The notes under the pieces were generated by a model. That model made no database searches. It saw only the letters and a list, made by a program, of their open reading frames with translations, and was not told where the DNA came from. 64,000 nucleotides of DNA from Yamagishiella unicocca. Taxonomy: Eukaryota > Chlorophyta > Chlorophyceae > Chlamydomonadales > Volvocaceae. Below, in pieces: positions 1 to 10,105 of this stretch; positions within the stretch are counted from its first letter, which is position 1; each line of letters begins with the position of its first letter. Where the stretch lies: positions 310,001 through 374,000 of the forward strand of contig BDSL01000094.1 in the NCBI GenBank assembly GCA_003116995.1, given 5' to 3'. Both the position numbers and the translations under genes were made by a program.

Positions 1-687
1 CAGTCCTCCGTTATCCTTATTCCAGATAAAATTACAAATCTTTGCTGCATAGGAGTTTGGCCTTGAGTAGGATATGAGTTGCAAAGGTTTTTCGTCAGCC
101 TTACAGTCAGCATTTCGGCAACGTCAGGTCGCGCTGGCGGATGGCCTCACCTATAAAGTGGCTGCCTTCGCCCTGCCCGGTTGAGGTTGCTAAAATTCAT
201 TCTTGCTACCAAGATTGTTCGCGCGCAAATAAGCCTAACATGTCTCCTTATCCATTCTCTGCTACCCGGCGGTATCCTGTCACTGGTGCCGCAGCCGTGC
301 CGGCGGTTGCGGCCACCCGGAGGGCAGTTGCAGCAACAGCAGCAGCAGTACAGCCAGCAGGCACAGCAGAAGGGCCATCAGTGTCCGCGGGGCCATACTA
401 GCCACCCTCACCACACTCAGACGAGCATGGACTGCACCTGGACCGCTGAGCCGCCTGATGACATCCCTGATCCTACTGTCCCTACCCTGCTGGCAGCAGC
501 TGACCACCACTGATGTCCGTGCACCTAAACTCACCACCAACATCCCTGTCTCCATCAAGAGCTTGAATGGGATCCCAGCCCTTCCTTGCTTGCACACAAC
601 ACCCACCATGTAATCAACCTCTGTGCCCTGGGGGGCGGCCACAACCCATGCTAGCATGTCGCAATATGTGGTCGTGCTCCTCATCAC
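1..687. other. Unassigned left edge
   Basis: No recognised gene. The minus strand is open from 687 to 280 (about 135 codons), and part of that reading looks protein-like, with short motifs such as AWVVAAPQGTEVDYM, but I cannot place it in a family. The open stretch abuts the LTR-like repeat that starts at 688, so it may be host or element sequence interrupted by that insertion. A CAG-rich patch near 330-360 gives glutamine or serine runs and makes all frames here unreliable. Confidence 0.3.
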
Positions 688-1115
688 TGTTGTATTACGG
701 TACCAGTTGGGCCTGTCAGTCTCCCTTGCCTACTCGCTACTTACGTCCTCTTACTTATCCTCTTACTTATCCTTACATCACTTAACCTTACTTACTCTTG
801 CCGACCGGAGTCTTATCTGGCCGTAACTAACTTAACTGCACCTTACTTGTGGTTCGACGTTACTGAACGTGCGTCGACCCACAGGGCTTCGCACCTGTGC
901 GTCGCCGTGACACTGGTCACTGGTAGAAGTCTCCTTGACTTCCGTCTTACTTGTCTATCTGTTGATACCTAGCGGTCTTCGCCTGTCGCTGACTGTAGCG
1001 GGTTCACCGGTTGTGCTGTACGACCGCCCGCAAGCGGAGCCCTTCGCTCTGGCTTATCTATGGCACTTCACCCAACCGGTAGTTATCTCTACCACGCATA
1101 AGGACTGGTGGTACC
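688..1115. repeat. LTR-like repeat, diverged copy of the right-edge solo LTR
   Basis: This stretch is closely similar over its whole length to 63525-63949. It starts with the same TGTTGTATT...GGTACCAG bases and contains the same pyrimidine-rich CTTACTTATCC stutter and the same TTCGCCTGTCGCTGACTGTAG block. Small indels separate the copies: this one has an extra TCCTCTTACTTA unit, and the other has an extra CCTACCGGAG. The expected TACAACA end is not preserved, because the sequence diverges after GGTAC near 1112. No target-site duplication could be recognised, so this copy is either old or truncated by a few bases. Confidence 0.7.
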
Positions 1116-1901
1116 TCTAGCCCTGACCGCATGGAACAGCCCGCAAACTGACCCCCCCCTGGCATACGACACACGAGTCACAGTGTGGCAGACCTAGATA
1201 GAGCAATGAGGGCTGATATTATCGATCCCACAGACACAACCCAACACAGTGCCCCACTGACATCCCCTGGCCACTTGACCATCCCCCCAAGGAAGGAAGG
1301 CCGACCTACTGTAAGCTTTGGCTTATACACAATTCCCTAATCTATTGACACATAAATGGATGCACACATCTACGCCGTGCGTACTACCGGTAATCCATAA
1401 GGCAACTCGTACACCATACATGCCTCCGCATGCTACTTAGTGTGCTCGCTCGAGATATCACGGTATCTATATATTGACAAGCTGCGTTCGCGCGAAGGGG
1501 CCCTCACAACTCCCCAGATGCGGGTGTGTACGACTGGCGATATGACGGTCACACACAGGGCCGATGCAGGGTCCGGGGTTCTGGGCGAGGGTCAGCGGCA
1601 CTTGCACAGAGGGAGGCGCGTGGAGAGGGGCGGTTTTGAAGCGGCTGGGCGCCCCCCCCCCCCATCCCCCCCCCGATCGCGCCGTATTTTTTATGCGTGA
1701 GTGCCGCCTTTCATTGCGACAGCAGCATTCGCGCGAAGGGGGGGTAGGGGGGCCGAAGCCCGCCCCTCCCGCTCTCGCGGCTATGATGTCGCTCCTTCAC
1801 GGTGCCTGGTGGTGCTTGTGCGAGAGCCGCTCTTGCCGTTTTGTGCCGTTTTGTGCCCCAAGTGCCGCTCTCACCGTTTGGACGCTGCTCGTTTACAGCG
1901 A
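1116..1901. other. Non-coding stretch without a recognised feature
   Basis: No gene was recognised. The stretch holds long C runs near 1655-1675 and a purine/pyrimidine-biased patch. ORFs in it are uninterrupted mainly because of GC content and do not look like any protein I know. Confidence 0.4.
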
Positions 1902-3835
1902 GGCAGGACCCGCGCACTCGGCTGACAGAGCGGAGTGGCCGCCACACGCCCGCAGCTGCAGCAGCAGCAGGGAGGGCCTCATCAGCGGCCGCAGTAGTAA
2001 CCTCCCCCCGCTGCAACTCCAGGACTGCAGCAGCCCATGTTGCGGTACCTCCGATTGGCCGAAAAACGTTGCGCGCACCAAGTCACCGACGGCACTGCGC
2101 CACCGTCATGCCCACTGCTGACCCGAGGCACATCACCACCCGCAGTACATGATAAATCAGCTGAGCATCCACAATTAGGTTATTGTATGCATCAGGGGTT
2201 TCACTTTTTAAATTTGTTACCATAGGTTGACCGGAACGAATGACGTAGTGAATACGTTCCAACCCCACACGCCTTCACGGCGAGTCCGTGGCTGTTCCCC
2301 CCCGCCGAGCCGACCCAGCTATCGCTCTTACCTCCCCGACCCGACTCGTCATCATCGACGGAAGCCGTCAAGCCTACCTGCTCCCATCGTTCCCCACCCC
2401 ACTCTGGTACTCACTCTGCTCCCCTATACCCCCAAGCCCGGTCAACGCTCAGTGTCGAGATTCCGTCCTAAGTTGTGAATGGGCCACCCAAGCAATAGCA
2501 TCATCAGATTTACAGGTCACAGAACCAGGACCGAACCACTTAGTGCTTAGTTGCTTATCATGTGACTTAGCCTAGAAAGCTCTGTTCTGGACTCTTAAGC
2601 TAGCAGGGGCTCAGTCGTGCAGACACGCATGTGGAAGGGGGCAGACCGAACTATTCCCCTCACCCCTGAATCGCGACATTCCCCCGCGGGCCGCCCACTC
2701 CCAGCAACCTACAGCACAAAACTTGCAAACCACAATTTTCCGTCGAATCACAACGCCATTGGCAACACAACTCACGGAACAAGCCATCCGGAGCCACCAA
2801 CCAGAAAATCACACCGAAAACGGCTCACAGCGAACAAAACCTGCTCGCACACAGCTGTACAATAGGACATGCATCCCGCTGACCAAGCATCCCGCGTATC
2901 ACACGATATGCATCCCGCTGACCAAGCATCCCGTTACATAAAACCGTCGTCACACGCATAACCCCCGGTGCCTCTGTTTGGGCACCGCCGACCTAGGCAG
3001 TCAACAAAAACGCGCAAGCAAAGCTCAGCTCACCCCAGCCAAACACATTGCAATAGCCAGCTGAAAACCTCCGGCCAGGTAAGGCGCGCAAAGCCAGCGC
3101 CCAAGAATTAGCGCTCTCGCACACACACCTGTGCGCGACGCTCTCAACCGCAACACCTGCCTGTCCTGACGCGTCGCATGTACTCCAGCACACACGCGAA
3201 GGACCAACGGTTATAAACCAAACATGCTGCGCACGCGCCCGCACACACATGCACAGATCCGCAAGTCCGTCAAATGGATGTTAGTCAGCCACATATCAAC
3301 ACCAGTTGTACTGCAGTCTTCCCAGCAGCGCACCCCACTTGTCCTTCCAAGTTGCCTCCCTCTTCCCCCTAGCTCCCCCGCTTCCTCCGTTTACCGCACG
3401 CCCAGCTCTTGCGGAACAACTCAAACTTGGGCGCCGCAAGCGGCTTGGTCAGTACGTCCGCGATCATCTTGTCCGTTGGCACGTACGACACCGCCAGGCC
3501 TCCCAGCGCCACACGCTCCCGCACGAAGTGGTACAGCACGTCGATGTGCTTGGACTGCGTCGAGTGCACTGGGTTGCGCATTAGCGATAGCGCGCCTTGG
3601 TTGTCACCCAGCAGCACCGTCGGCCCCGCACCACGCACACCGAAGTCCACCATCCCCTTGCGAAGCCACAGACCCTCGTGCGCGGCTGACGCCGCCGCCA
3701 TGTACTCCGCCTCCACAGTCGACGCCGCCGGCGTCGGCTGCAGACGCGACTGCCAGCTGATTGCCGCGCCGTTGAGCGTGTACACAAACCGTCGCCAGCA
3801 GCATGCCATCGACATGGATCAACACGAATATCTCA
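1902..3835. repeat. Segmental duplication, copy A (partner 13885-15993)
   Basis: From the shared start GGCAGGACCCGCGCACTCGG this block matches 13885 onward at high identity. The match runs through about 550 bp of flanking DNA, the whole copia LTR (2453-3301) and the RNase H end of the element. Because the non-LTR flank is shared, the two copies arose by DNA duplication and not by two transpositions. Copy A lacks about 165 bp of the RNase H/RT region near 3785 that copy B keeps, so neither is a simple direct descendant of the other. Confidence 0.85.
2453..3301 (-). repeat. Copia 3' LTR, copy A
   Basis: In element orientation the LTR starts TGTTGATATG (plus end 3301) and finishes TCTCGACA (plus start 2453), giving matching ends TGTYGA...TCRACA and a length of 849 bp. 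The left boundary is fixed by the start of the second, partial LTR at 5160, where the same TGTCGAGATTCCGTCC begins. It contains a direct repeat of about 35 bp (TGCATCCCGCTGACCAAGCA, near 2868-2935). Confidence 0.75.
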
Positions 3836-4750
3836 CCCGCTGCGCCCCGCAGCATAAACAGTCCCCGATCCGACTGCGACTCCTCAAACCCCAGCTGCGA
3901 CGGCGTGTCTTTGTGCTTGCCGTACCAGGCCCGCGTAGCTTGCCGCAGCCCGTACAGCGAGCGCCGCAGTAGCATTGCGAGGTCCGGCGAGCCCAGCTGG
4001 ACGCCAGACAGTTGGTCGGCGTAGATGCTCAAGCCCGGCTCCAGCTCGCCGTGTAGTCACGCCGTCTTGACGTCAAGCTGGTGCAGTTCCAGATCCCGCG
4101 CCGCTGTTACCGGCAACAGCACACGTGGGGTCGCCAGCTGGTAGCCCCGGTACCTGCTGGTACCCTTGACCACCAGACGCGCCTTCCATCTCACCGCCTT
4201 CCCCTCCGAGTCCCGCTTGACCTTGAGCACCCAGCGCACTCACAGCGGCTTCGCGCCCGGTGGCGGGCGCGCCAGCTCAAACACGGACACAGCGCTTGCA
4301 GCGCCTCGAACTCCTCCAGCATTGCCGCCATCCAGAGAGACCAGTCCCGGCGGCGGCATGCCTGCTCATAAGTAGGCTCATCGCCGCCGGGCTCAACCAC
4401 CCATGTTGGCCCTTGCAGCATTGCCGCCGCCAGTGAAGCCAGCGACCGTTTGACACACGTTAGCACAGCAGAGTAGGTCAGGCGCACCAGTGCACGAGTC
4501 TCACGACTCGAGTGCCGAGGTGGTGGCGGCTGGTCCGTTGCGGCGACAGCGCCGCCGCGGCCATCATGGCCCAACGCATCCACCCCCTCAGCTGCGGCTC
4601 CCCCCGCGGCACCAGTTTCCAGCCCTGTGACACTACCGGCGGTTGCAGCTGCATGTGGCTGCCCTGCGGCTCCCGCCGGTCCTGCAGTATCCTGCATGCC
4701 AGGCTCTGGTGGCTGCTGCGTGCCCAGCACCTGCGCTGCTTGATCCACCT
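3369..4750 (-). pseudogene. Copia reverse transcriptase-RNase H remnant, copy A
   Basis: Several frames together spell a copia RT/RNase H. The N-terminal part has the EEFEAL and KWV-like start of the RT (WVLKVKRD, KARLVVKG, LDVKTA), followed by a TGA where the family has an open codon. The middle carries RRSLYGLRQATRAWY. The catalytic box reads HVDGMLLAT where an active enzyme has YVDD, so the second aspartate is lost. The RNase H part has VEAEYMA, DNQGAL, KHIDVLYHFVRE and DVLTKPL. Frameshifts, a stop and a deletion near 3785 mean it cannot be functional. Confidence 0.85.
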
Positions 4751-4956
4751 GACGCGGCCCCGCTGCGCCTTGCTGCTGCGCTCCGCCACCCGCCTGATCC
4801 GACTGCCCGCCCGCGGACCTTCCACGCCCGCCGCCTCCGCCAGCGGATAGTCGTCGTCATCATCAGAGCTCGAGTCAGGGGGCTGGCCCTGTAGCGGTTG
4901 TCGATGGCCAACTCCATCGCGTCCTCAACGCCGCCATCATGTATGGTGACGCCAGG

Positions 4957-5100
4957 CTAGACCACATGCTTCCAGCCATTGGAGCCTAGGAAAAGGAACA
5001 GTGCAGATTTCCACTCTGCAAAGTTCACTGCGCCTAGTAGCTCGGGGACATCGCCAGCCTTGAGGACTCCCGCTATTGCGGCTCCTAGTCGCCAAAGCAT
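4957..5100 (-). pseudogene. Copia gag N-terminal fragment
   Basis: An ATG at 5100 opens a short frame of 47 codons that ends at TAG (4959-4957). It includes the pattern VNFAEWKSALFLFLGSNGW, which matches the N-terminal 'N-x-W-x2-M/L...G-L-W' signature of copia gag proteins as I know them. It begins about 45 bp inside the candidate primer-binding site, as expected for gag. After the stop the sequence passes directly into an integrase-RT linker, marking the internal deletion. Confidence 0.65.
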
Positions 5101-5143
5101 CCTATCCGCAACTATGAGTGTTCGAGCTAACACTTTCGCGTTA

Positions 5144-5231
5144 CTCGAGGCTCATAACCTGTCGAGATTCCGTCCTAATTTGAGGATGGGCCACCCAAGC
5201 AATAGCATCATCAGGTGTACAGGTCACAGAC
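5144..5231 (-). repeat. Primer-binding site and partial copia 5' LTR
   Basis: Positions 5160-5231 repeat 2453-2524 of the complete LTR with few changes, then break off at the minisatellite. Immediately inside, on the minus strand, lies GGTTATGAGCCTCGAG (5159-5144), which occupies the primer-binding-site position. It resembles a methionine-tRNA 3' end, but the exact tRNA cannot be settled from this window. The rest of the 5' LTR is lost. Confidence 0.65.
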
Positions 5232-5232
5232 C

Positions 5233-5513
5233 TGCCGAAGGGTGACCGGGGGGGGTTGGAGGGGTCGGAGGGTGAGGGGGTCGGAGGGTGAGGGGGTCGG
5301 AGGGTGAGGGGGTCGGAGGGTGAGGGGGTTGGAGGGTGAGGGGGTTGGAGGGTGAGGGGGTCGGAGGGTGAGGGGGTCGGAGGGTGAGGGGGTCAGAGGG
5401 TGAGGGGGTCGGAGGGTGAGCGGGTCGGAGGGTGAGGGGGTCGGAGGGTGAGGGGGTCGGAGGGTGAGGGGGTCGGAGGGTGAGGGGGTTGGAGGGTGAG
5501 GGGGTTGGAGGGG
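5233..5513. repeat. G-rich 16-bp minisatellite
   Basis: About 17 tandem copies of GTCGGAGGGTGAGGGG, with GTTGGAGGG and GTCAGAGGG variants. The plus strand is a continuous series of GGG runs separated by 2-4 bases. The array replaces the missing part of the copia 5' LTR, so its expansion or a recombination there may have removed it. Confidence 0.9.
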
Positions 5514-5529
5514 TCGGTGTGCAGCTGCG

Positions 5530-8500
5530 CGCTCTCCCGGGGGGCAGCAGCAGCGAGGGGTCCTTGCGGGTGGCGTCGTAGTAGGCGGCGGCGCCGTACT
5601 CGCCGGTGAAGCCCAGCTGCAAGGTGAGGAGCAGGAGGGGTTGTTGCACGGGGCGGCGGAGCCTGAGGACTACCGCAACCGCTAGGCCTGCTCGTTCAAG
5701 CCACACCAGCCTAACCCTAGGGCTCCGCTCCCCACTCCCGCTCCCGCGTCCACTCGGCTCTGACTGCGGCGCTGCGTCCACGACCCCCTCCCCGAGCCCC
5801 CCCCAAGTCCCGATGCGCTCGCAAACCAGCACTAGCGCTTTTGCGTTTGGACGTAGAGCTGCACCGGCACCACCCGCCACGCAGACCGAGCAGCCCAGCT
5901 GTTACCCCCACCCCCACCCCCCACCCCACCCCTGTTATCCCCACCTCGCCCCTCCAGGCCTCTCCACACCGACTACCGCTAGCGAAGGGCCGCCCCTCCT
6001 GCCTCCAGGAACCAACCCCTCCCTGGACCAGACCCACCAGTGCGCCGGGCGCCATGTTGGGTACGAAGCATTCGTACAACAGTCGCCGTACGGCAGACAA
6101 CATGTCCGCCGAGGCCGCCTCCTGCTTCCAGCCGCTGGGCACTGCCGCCACCGCCCCTCCGTGGTCGGCCGGCGTCCTGGGGTCTCCGGCCCCTCCGTGT
6201 CCTCATCCGCATCGTCGTCGTCGGGGATCTTCCAGTGGACGCTGGCCAGCCGGTGCACAGCGCCGCTGAGGCCACCACCACCACCGCCACCACCGCCACC
6301 ACCACCACCGCCACCGCCGCCGTTGCTGCCGTTGGCTGACGCGGCGTCTCGCTCGATGGCGGCGACGTCGACCCGGACAGCACGAGCCGGCGCCGCAGGC
6401 GGGCTGCGGCCGCGCCGCCGCGGCTGCCTTCTTGCCGCCGCCCGCTGCGGCTGCCGCGGCTGTCTCGGTGGCCTTGGCCCCGGCCGCCCGCCCCCTGCTC
6501 TGCCCGCCGACCCTTCCCAGCTCGCCCGAGGGGGCCCTGCTGCTGGAGCTGTTGTGGCTGCTGTTGGCGCCGCCGGTGGTCCCCGCTGCGGCCCCCGAGG
6601 CGGGGCCAAGCAGGAACTTGGCGGCGGCAGTGCGCAGGAGGAGCTCGACCCACTGGGGGCGCATCAGCGAGCTGCCGGGGGTGGGCTGCGGAGGGGCGGG
6701 GCGGGAGCGAGAGGGACCAGGGGGCAAGGGGGAAGGGGCCGTGGCGTTGGGGGGACTACTTGCGACTTGCAGGGTGGGGGAAGCTGGGGAGGTGCTGAGT
6801 GGTCGTGGCGGGCTGGGATTGGTGTCGCGATTGTGTTTTGGGGGTTGCTGGCGGCTGGTGCCCATCCAGCGGTCCGCCTCGGTACGGTACCACAGCTGCT
6901 GCTCGGTGGCCTCAGTGCTCAGTGCACGGGTTTTGCTTGCGAGGCTCCCCTCAGACGCGGCAGCCAGACCAGTCCCTCCCTTGACCCGCGACCACGTCAT
7001 CCCCGGCGATGCGCAGTGCGACGCACCCTGGCCCCGTCGCCCGCCTTGTTGTCGTACAGGGTGGCGGCCAGGAAGATGCGGGCCAGCTCGGCAGCCCCCC
7101 GGACCGACCGCCAGGCACCACCATGCCGCCGCCGCCGCCATCGCCGCCGGGTCTCCTCCCACGCCCGTCTGCTTGGTCAGCTCCGTCCACGCCGCCTGGT
7201 GCATGTTGGGGGGGTGTGCGGTGCCGGCGTACGTGGCCGAGCAGTGGTCCAACCCCAGCAGCAGCCACCAGTAGTGCTCCCGCAGGAAGGCGCGCAGCTG
7301 GTCCACCAGGGGAGCGACTGGGGGGGAGGGGGAGGTTGCAAGGAAAACCTGTGTACGAAGTAAAAACCGTTTACAAGAAGGGACCGATTACTCGACGCGG
7401 GAAGTGTAGCTGGCGAATAGGCTGGCATTTGGGGGAGGGGAGGGCGGTGTGTGTGGGGGGGGGGGGTGGAAGAAGAATCCGCGAATCCACGGCCGACAAA
7501 CCAAGACGGTGATGATGGCGGTCCAGAAGAGACGGGGGGGGTGAGAAGACCCGGTTTTACGACGGGGTGTTGGGTGAGGTGCTGCTCCCTCCCACCTGCG
7601 GGGGCCCTATGCGGCGAAGGACACCCAACGAAACAAGAGCGCCAGCTCGCCAGCAGCCAGTGAGGTGCACTCACCCCCAGTGCGGTCTGGTCGGGCCGCG
7701 GCGGGGCGGGATCCGGCGGCTCCGGCAGTTCCGGCTCCAGGGGCAGCTCGCCGCCCTTCTGCAGGTCCCGGGCGGCAGTCTGCTCGCGCACCTAGCTGCC
7801 GGCGGTGGCGTCGGGGGCCTGAGGGGTCGGTGAGGTGGGGAGGGGGGGCGGCGCGGGCGGGGGGAGGGCGGGTCCGCCTTGAGTTTGCGAGTTCGACACG
7901 GCGGGGGGGATGTCGCCATGCTGCTAGCGGTTACTGCCGGTACTCTGCAATGACGCATTGCCAGGGATCCTTGGCGGCGGCTAGTGCAGTAGGACGCGAG
8001 GGTCGAGGAGTTGAGGGTGGCTGGCCGAAGGGTGGGAAGGGAGCAGGGGGGGACTCGGGAAGCTGGGGGGCGCAGGGGGGCGCTGTGAGCTTCAGGGATG
8101 GGTAAGGGGAGCGACAGCCGACGCCGGCACCAGCGCCGCAATAAGAGTGCACGTCACGCACCGATGTGTGCGGCAGACCCGCGGGTCGCAGCTCGTCCAC
8201 TCGGTCCTTACGCCGCCGGTAGATGTGGACCGCCTCGCCGGTCTCCAGGCGATACCTGCGATGAGCACATAACGGTCGGTCTGTTGTCAACGCGGCTGCC
8301 GTCGGTTGCTATCGTTGTTTGGCGGTTATGGTGGTTACTCAGGGGCAGCGCAGCGGTGGGGGAGAAGACCCAAAGGAGCGTCTCCTGCAGCATTGGTGGG
8401 CGGGGCGGGGTGCGCTGCGCGCTCGATCACACGGCGGGCGGGCTGCTGCTACTCACGTGGGGTACAGCTATTCGGAGACCTTGGATCCTGGTACGGCAGC

Positions 8501-9091
8501 CCGCATGGCCACCCACGGCGCCTCAAAGTCCCTCAGCTGCTGCTGCCCGTCGGGGCTGGTACAGCCGAACAGGCCGCCGATGGCGCTGCGCTCGCCGCCG
8601 CCGGAGCCCCCGTCGTACCCCTCGTCGAAATCGCCATCCAGGCCGAAGGCGGAGGCGGCGTGCGCGGAGGCGGCCGAGGCGGAGACCATGGACATGGTGG
8701 TGACGGAGTAGGAGGTGGTGGAGGACGAGGCGGCGCTGCCGAGGCGGCTCCGGATGGAGGTGGAGCCCACGCCTGGGCGGGAGTGCGCGGGCGAACGGGG
8801 GCAAGGGAGGGGAAGGGTTGGGAGGGGTGGTGGTGGTGGTGGTGGTGGTGGCGAGGCGGCTGCTTCCGGACGGGGGGCCAGTGGGGTTGGGGGGGCGTAG
8901 CGACGTGGGTGTGTCCATACCTTCACCTCCGCCAGCCTCCCTCCCTAACGATAACCTCGAACTACCCGGGCTCCCTTTCCCCTCAAACCCCGTTGCCGCC
9001 CCCGGCCCCCCAGCCTCCCGCGCCCCAGCCCCATTCACCTGTTGGCTCTCGCGGTCGTCCATGTTTACAAGGATGGCGATGGTTCCAGGAT
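5530..9091 (-). CDS. Unrecognised gene, exon-like fragments
   Basis: Several minus-strand segments look like true exons between good splice signals, but I do not recognise the protein and the phases I tested do not all agree. Candidates in transcript order are: 9091-9039 (motif TIAILVNMDDRESQQ); 8772 to about 8495 (serine-rich, then GLDGDFDEGYDGGSG and LRDFEAPWVAMRAA); 8255 to about 8163 (RLETGEAVHIYRRRKDRVDE); about 7794-7677 (KGGELPLEPELPEPPDP); about 7306-7010 (QLRAFLREHYWWLLLGLDH, NMHQAAWTELTKQTG, then after a frame change ELARIFLAATLYDNKAGDG); about 6240 (LASVHWKIPDDDDADED); 6151-6010 (ADMLSAVRRLLYECFVPNM); about 5620-5530 (GFTGEYGAAAYYDATRKDP). Polyglycine and polyalanine runs lie between them. 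The gene could be degraded; part of it is duplicated at 15,993-17,246. Confidence 0.35.
6225..7346. repeat. Segmental duplication block, partner 15993-17246
   Basis: From CGTCGTCGGGGATCTTCCAG to GTTGCAAGGAAAACC this stretch is repeated at 15993-17246 with high identity. Differences include the 9-bp repeat expansion in the partner, a one-base deletion in the partner near 16964 that shifts the LAATLYDN reading, and insertion/deletion differences near 6790 and 6870. Confidence 0.85.
7347..7676. other. Intron-like sequence, nothing recognised
   Basis: Lies between two candidate exons of the unrecognised minus-strand gene. Contains a run of G near 7455-7470 and no coding signal that I trust. Confidence 0.3.
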
Positions 9092-9717
9092 CTGAAAACA
9101 CCATGGGAGGGAGGGACATGGGGGGGGATAAAGAGTTGAGGCGCGGCAGGGAGAGGGAAAGGGCTCGTTGGCTGCAACGGAAACACACCGGGGCCGTGTA
9201 CCCGGCGCACAAGCCCGCGGGCCGCATGCACGTCACCGCGCAGTAGGTGAGCGTTCCCCACCAACCCAAACCCACACCACACAGCCGCACACGGTCCTAC
9301 CCGGCGTATCTTGCCCCGCCCTGGCCCCCGCCATGCCGCTTCGTCCCACATCCGCCGCCTCCGCCGCACATCGCCTAGACAGACCAGCAGCGCGTCCGCA
9401 GCACCAGATCATCCCCCTTCTTGCCTCCCTGCCCTCAGCTCTGCCTTGCAACATGTCCCAATCCACCACATCAGACGCGCCGTGACCCCTCCGTTCCCGA
9501 CCCCTCCGTCCCCAATCCCGCCGTTCCGCAGCGTCCCACGCCTTTGCGGCGCCGTCGCGCGCCTTCCCGCCCTCCTCCTCAGCGCCCTTCACCCCTTCTT
9601 ACGCACCCGAACTCGACCCCTGGCCTCTGCGCAACCTTTGCGGCGTTGCCCTGCAACGGCCCCTCCTCCGCCCTCCTGGCCAGAACCCGCCCACCAGGCT
9701 TCCTTCACACGCGCACC

Positions 9718-9795
9718 CAGTCTCCCCACCCAGTCTTCCCACCTAGTCTTCCCACCCAGTCTTCCCACCCAGTCTCCCACCCAGTCTCCCCAACC
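9718..9795. repeat. 13-bp minisatellite
   Basis: Five to six copies of GTCTTCCCACCCA, the last ones shortened to GTCTCCCACCCA. It lies just downstream (minus sense) of the 9907-9800 exon, in its putative intron. Confidence 0.85.
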
Positions 9796-9799
9796 CCAC

Positions 9800-10105
9800 C
9801 TGGATGCCGCCCGCCTCCGCCACCGCCTTGATGGCGTTCATGCGGCTCTTCATGCTGTCCACGTCGTACAGCGACTGGATGATGACCTCGCCGTTAGGTG
9901 AGGACACCTGCGCAGGCGAGCATGCACCGCTTGCCGCGACGTAGCTCTGCTTCGCATGCTGAGCCCAACCCACGCGCCCTAGCTCACCATATTGTCCATA
10001 CCACGGGGTCCAAGGCTTATTCGTACAGCATCAGCCACAGCTTTAGCTGCCTCTATGTTCGAGGTGCGGACGTCCTTCTTTCGGGCGCTCTCCCCGTGTC
10101 ACGCG
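9800..10105 (-). pseudogene. Chaperonin CCT delta-subunit 5' fragment, chimeric
   Basis: The minus strand from about 10,105 to 9988 reads [20 protein letters not shown] and then [13 protein letters not shown]. This is the unmistakable start of the group II chaperonin CCT delta (CCT4) equatorial domain, including the SLGPRGMD box. A good donor (GTGAGC) follows at 9987. The next exon, 9907-9800, is in phase and begins VSSPNGEVII, again CCT4-like. It then switches to QSLYDVDSMKSRMNAIKAVA where every CCT has the NDGATIL nucleotide-binding motif. No start ATG is present: an in-frame TGA precedes the HGESARKK segment. Codons in the CCT part (ATA, GCT, GTA, CGA) are unusually AT-rich for this genome. 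A dead or rearranged copy is most likely. Confidence 0.7.

Larger units (their letters stand above)
2453..5231 (-). mobile_element. Ty1/copia LTR retrotransposon, internally deleted
   Basis: Reading the minus strand: a partial 5' LTR (5231-5160), a candidate primer-binding site (5159-5144), the start of gag (5100-4957), degenerate reverse transcriptase (about 4750-3830), RNase H (about 3815-3369), a polypurine-rich stretch (GAGCTAGGGGGAAGAGGGAGG region, about 3341-3370), then the complete 3' LTR (3301-2453). Protease and nearly all of integrase are missing, so this is a non-autonomous or dead derivative. The order RT then RNase H at the 3' end, and the YVDD-type box, place it in Ty1/copia. 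The Volvox element Osser is the nearest relative I can suggest, from memory only. Confidence 0.85.

Noticed and set aside
5606..7363. 585-codon plus-strand open frame with polyproline
   Set aside because: It is an antisense shadow of GC-rich minus-strand exons and a glycine/alanine-rich region, with no motif, and it crosses splice-like signals.
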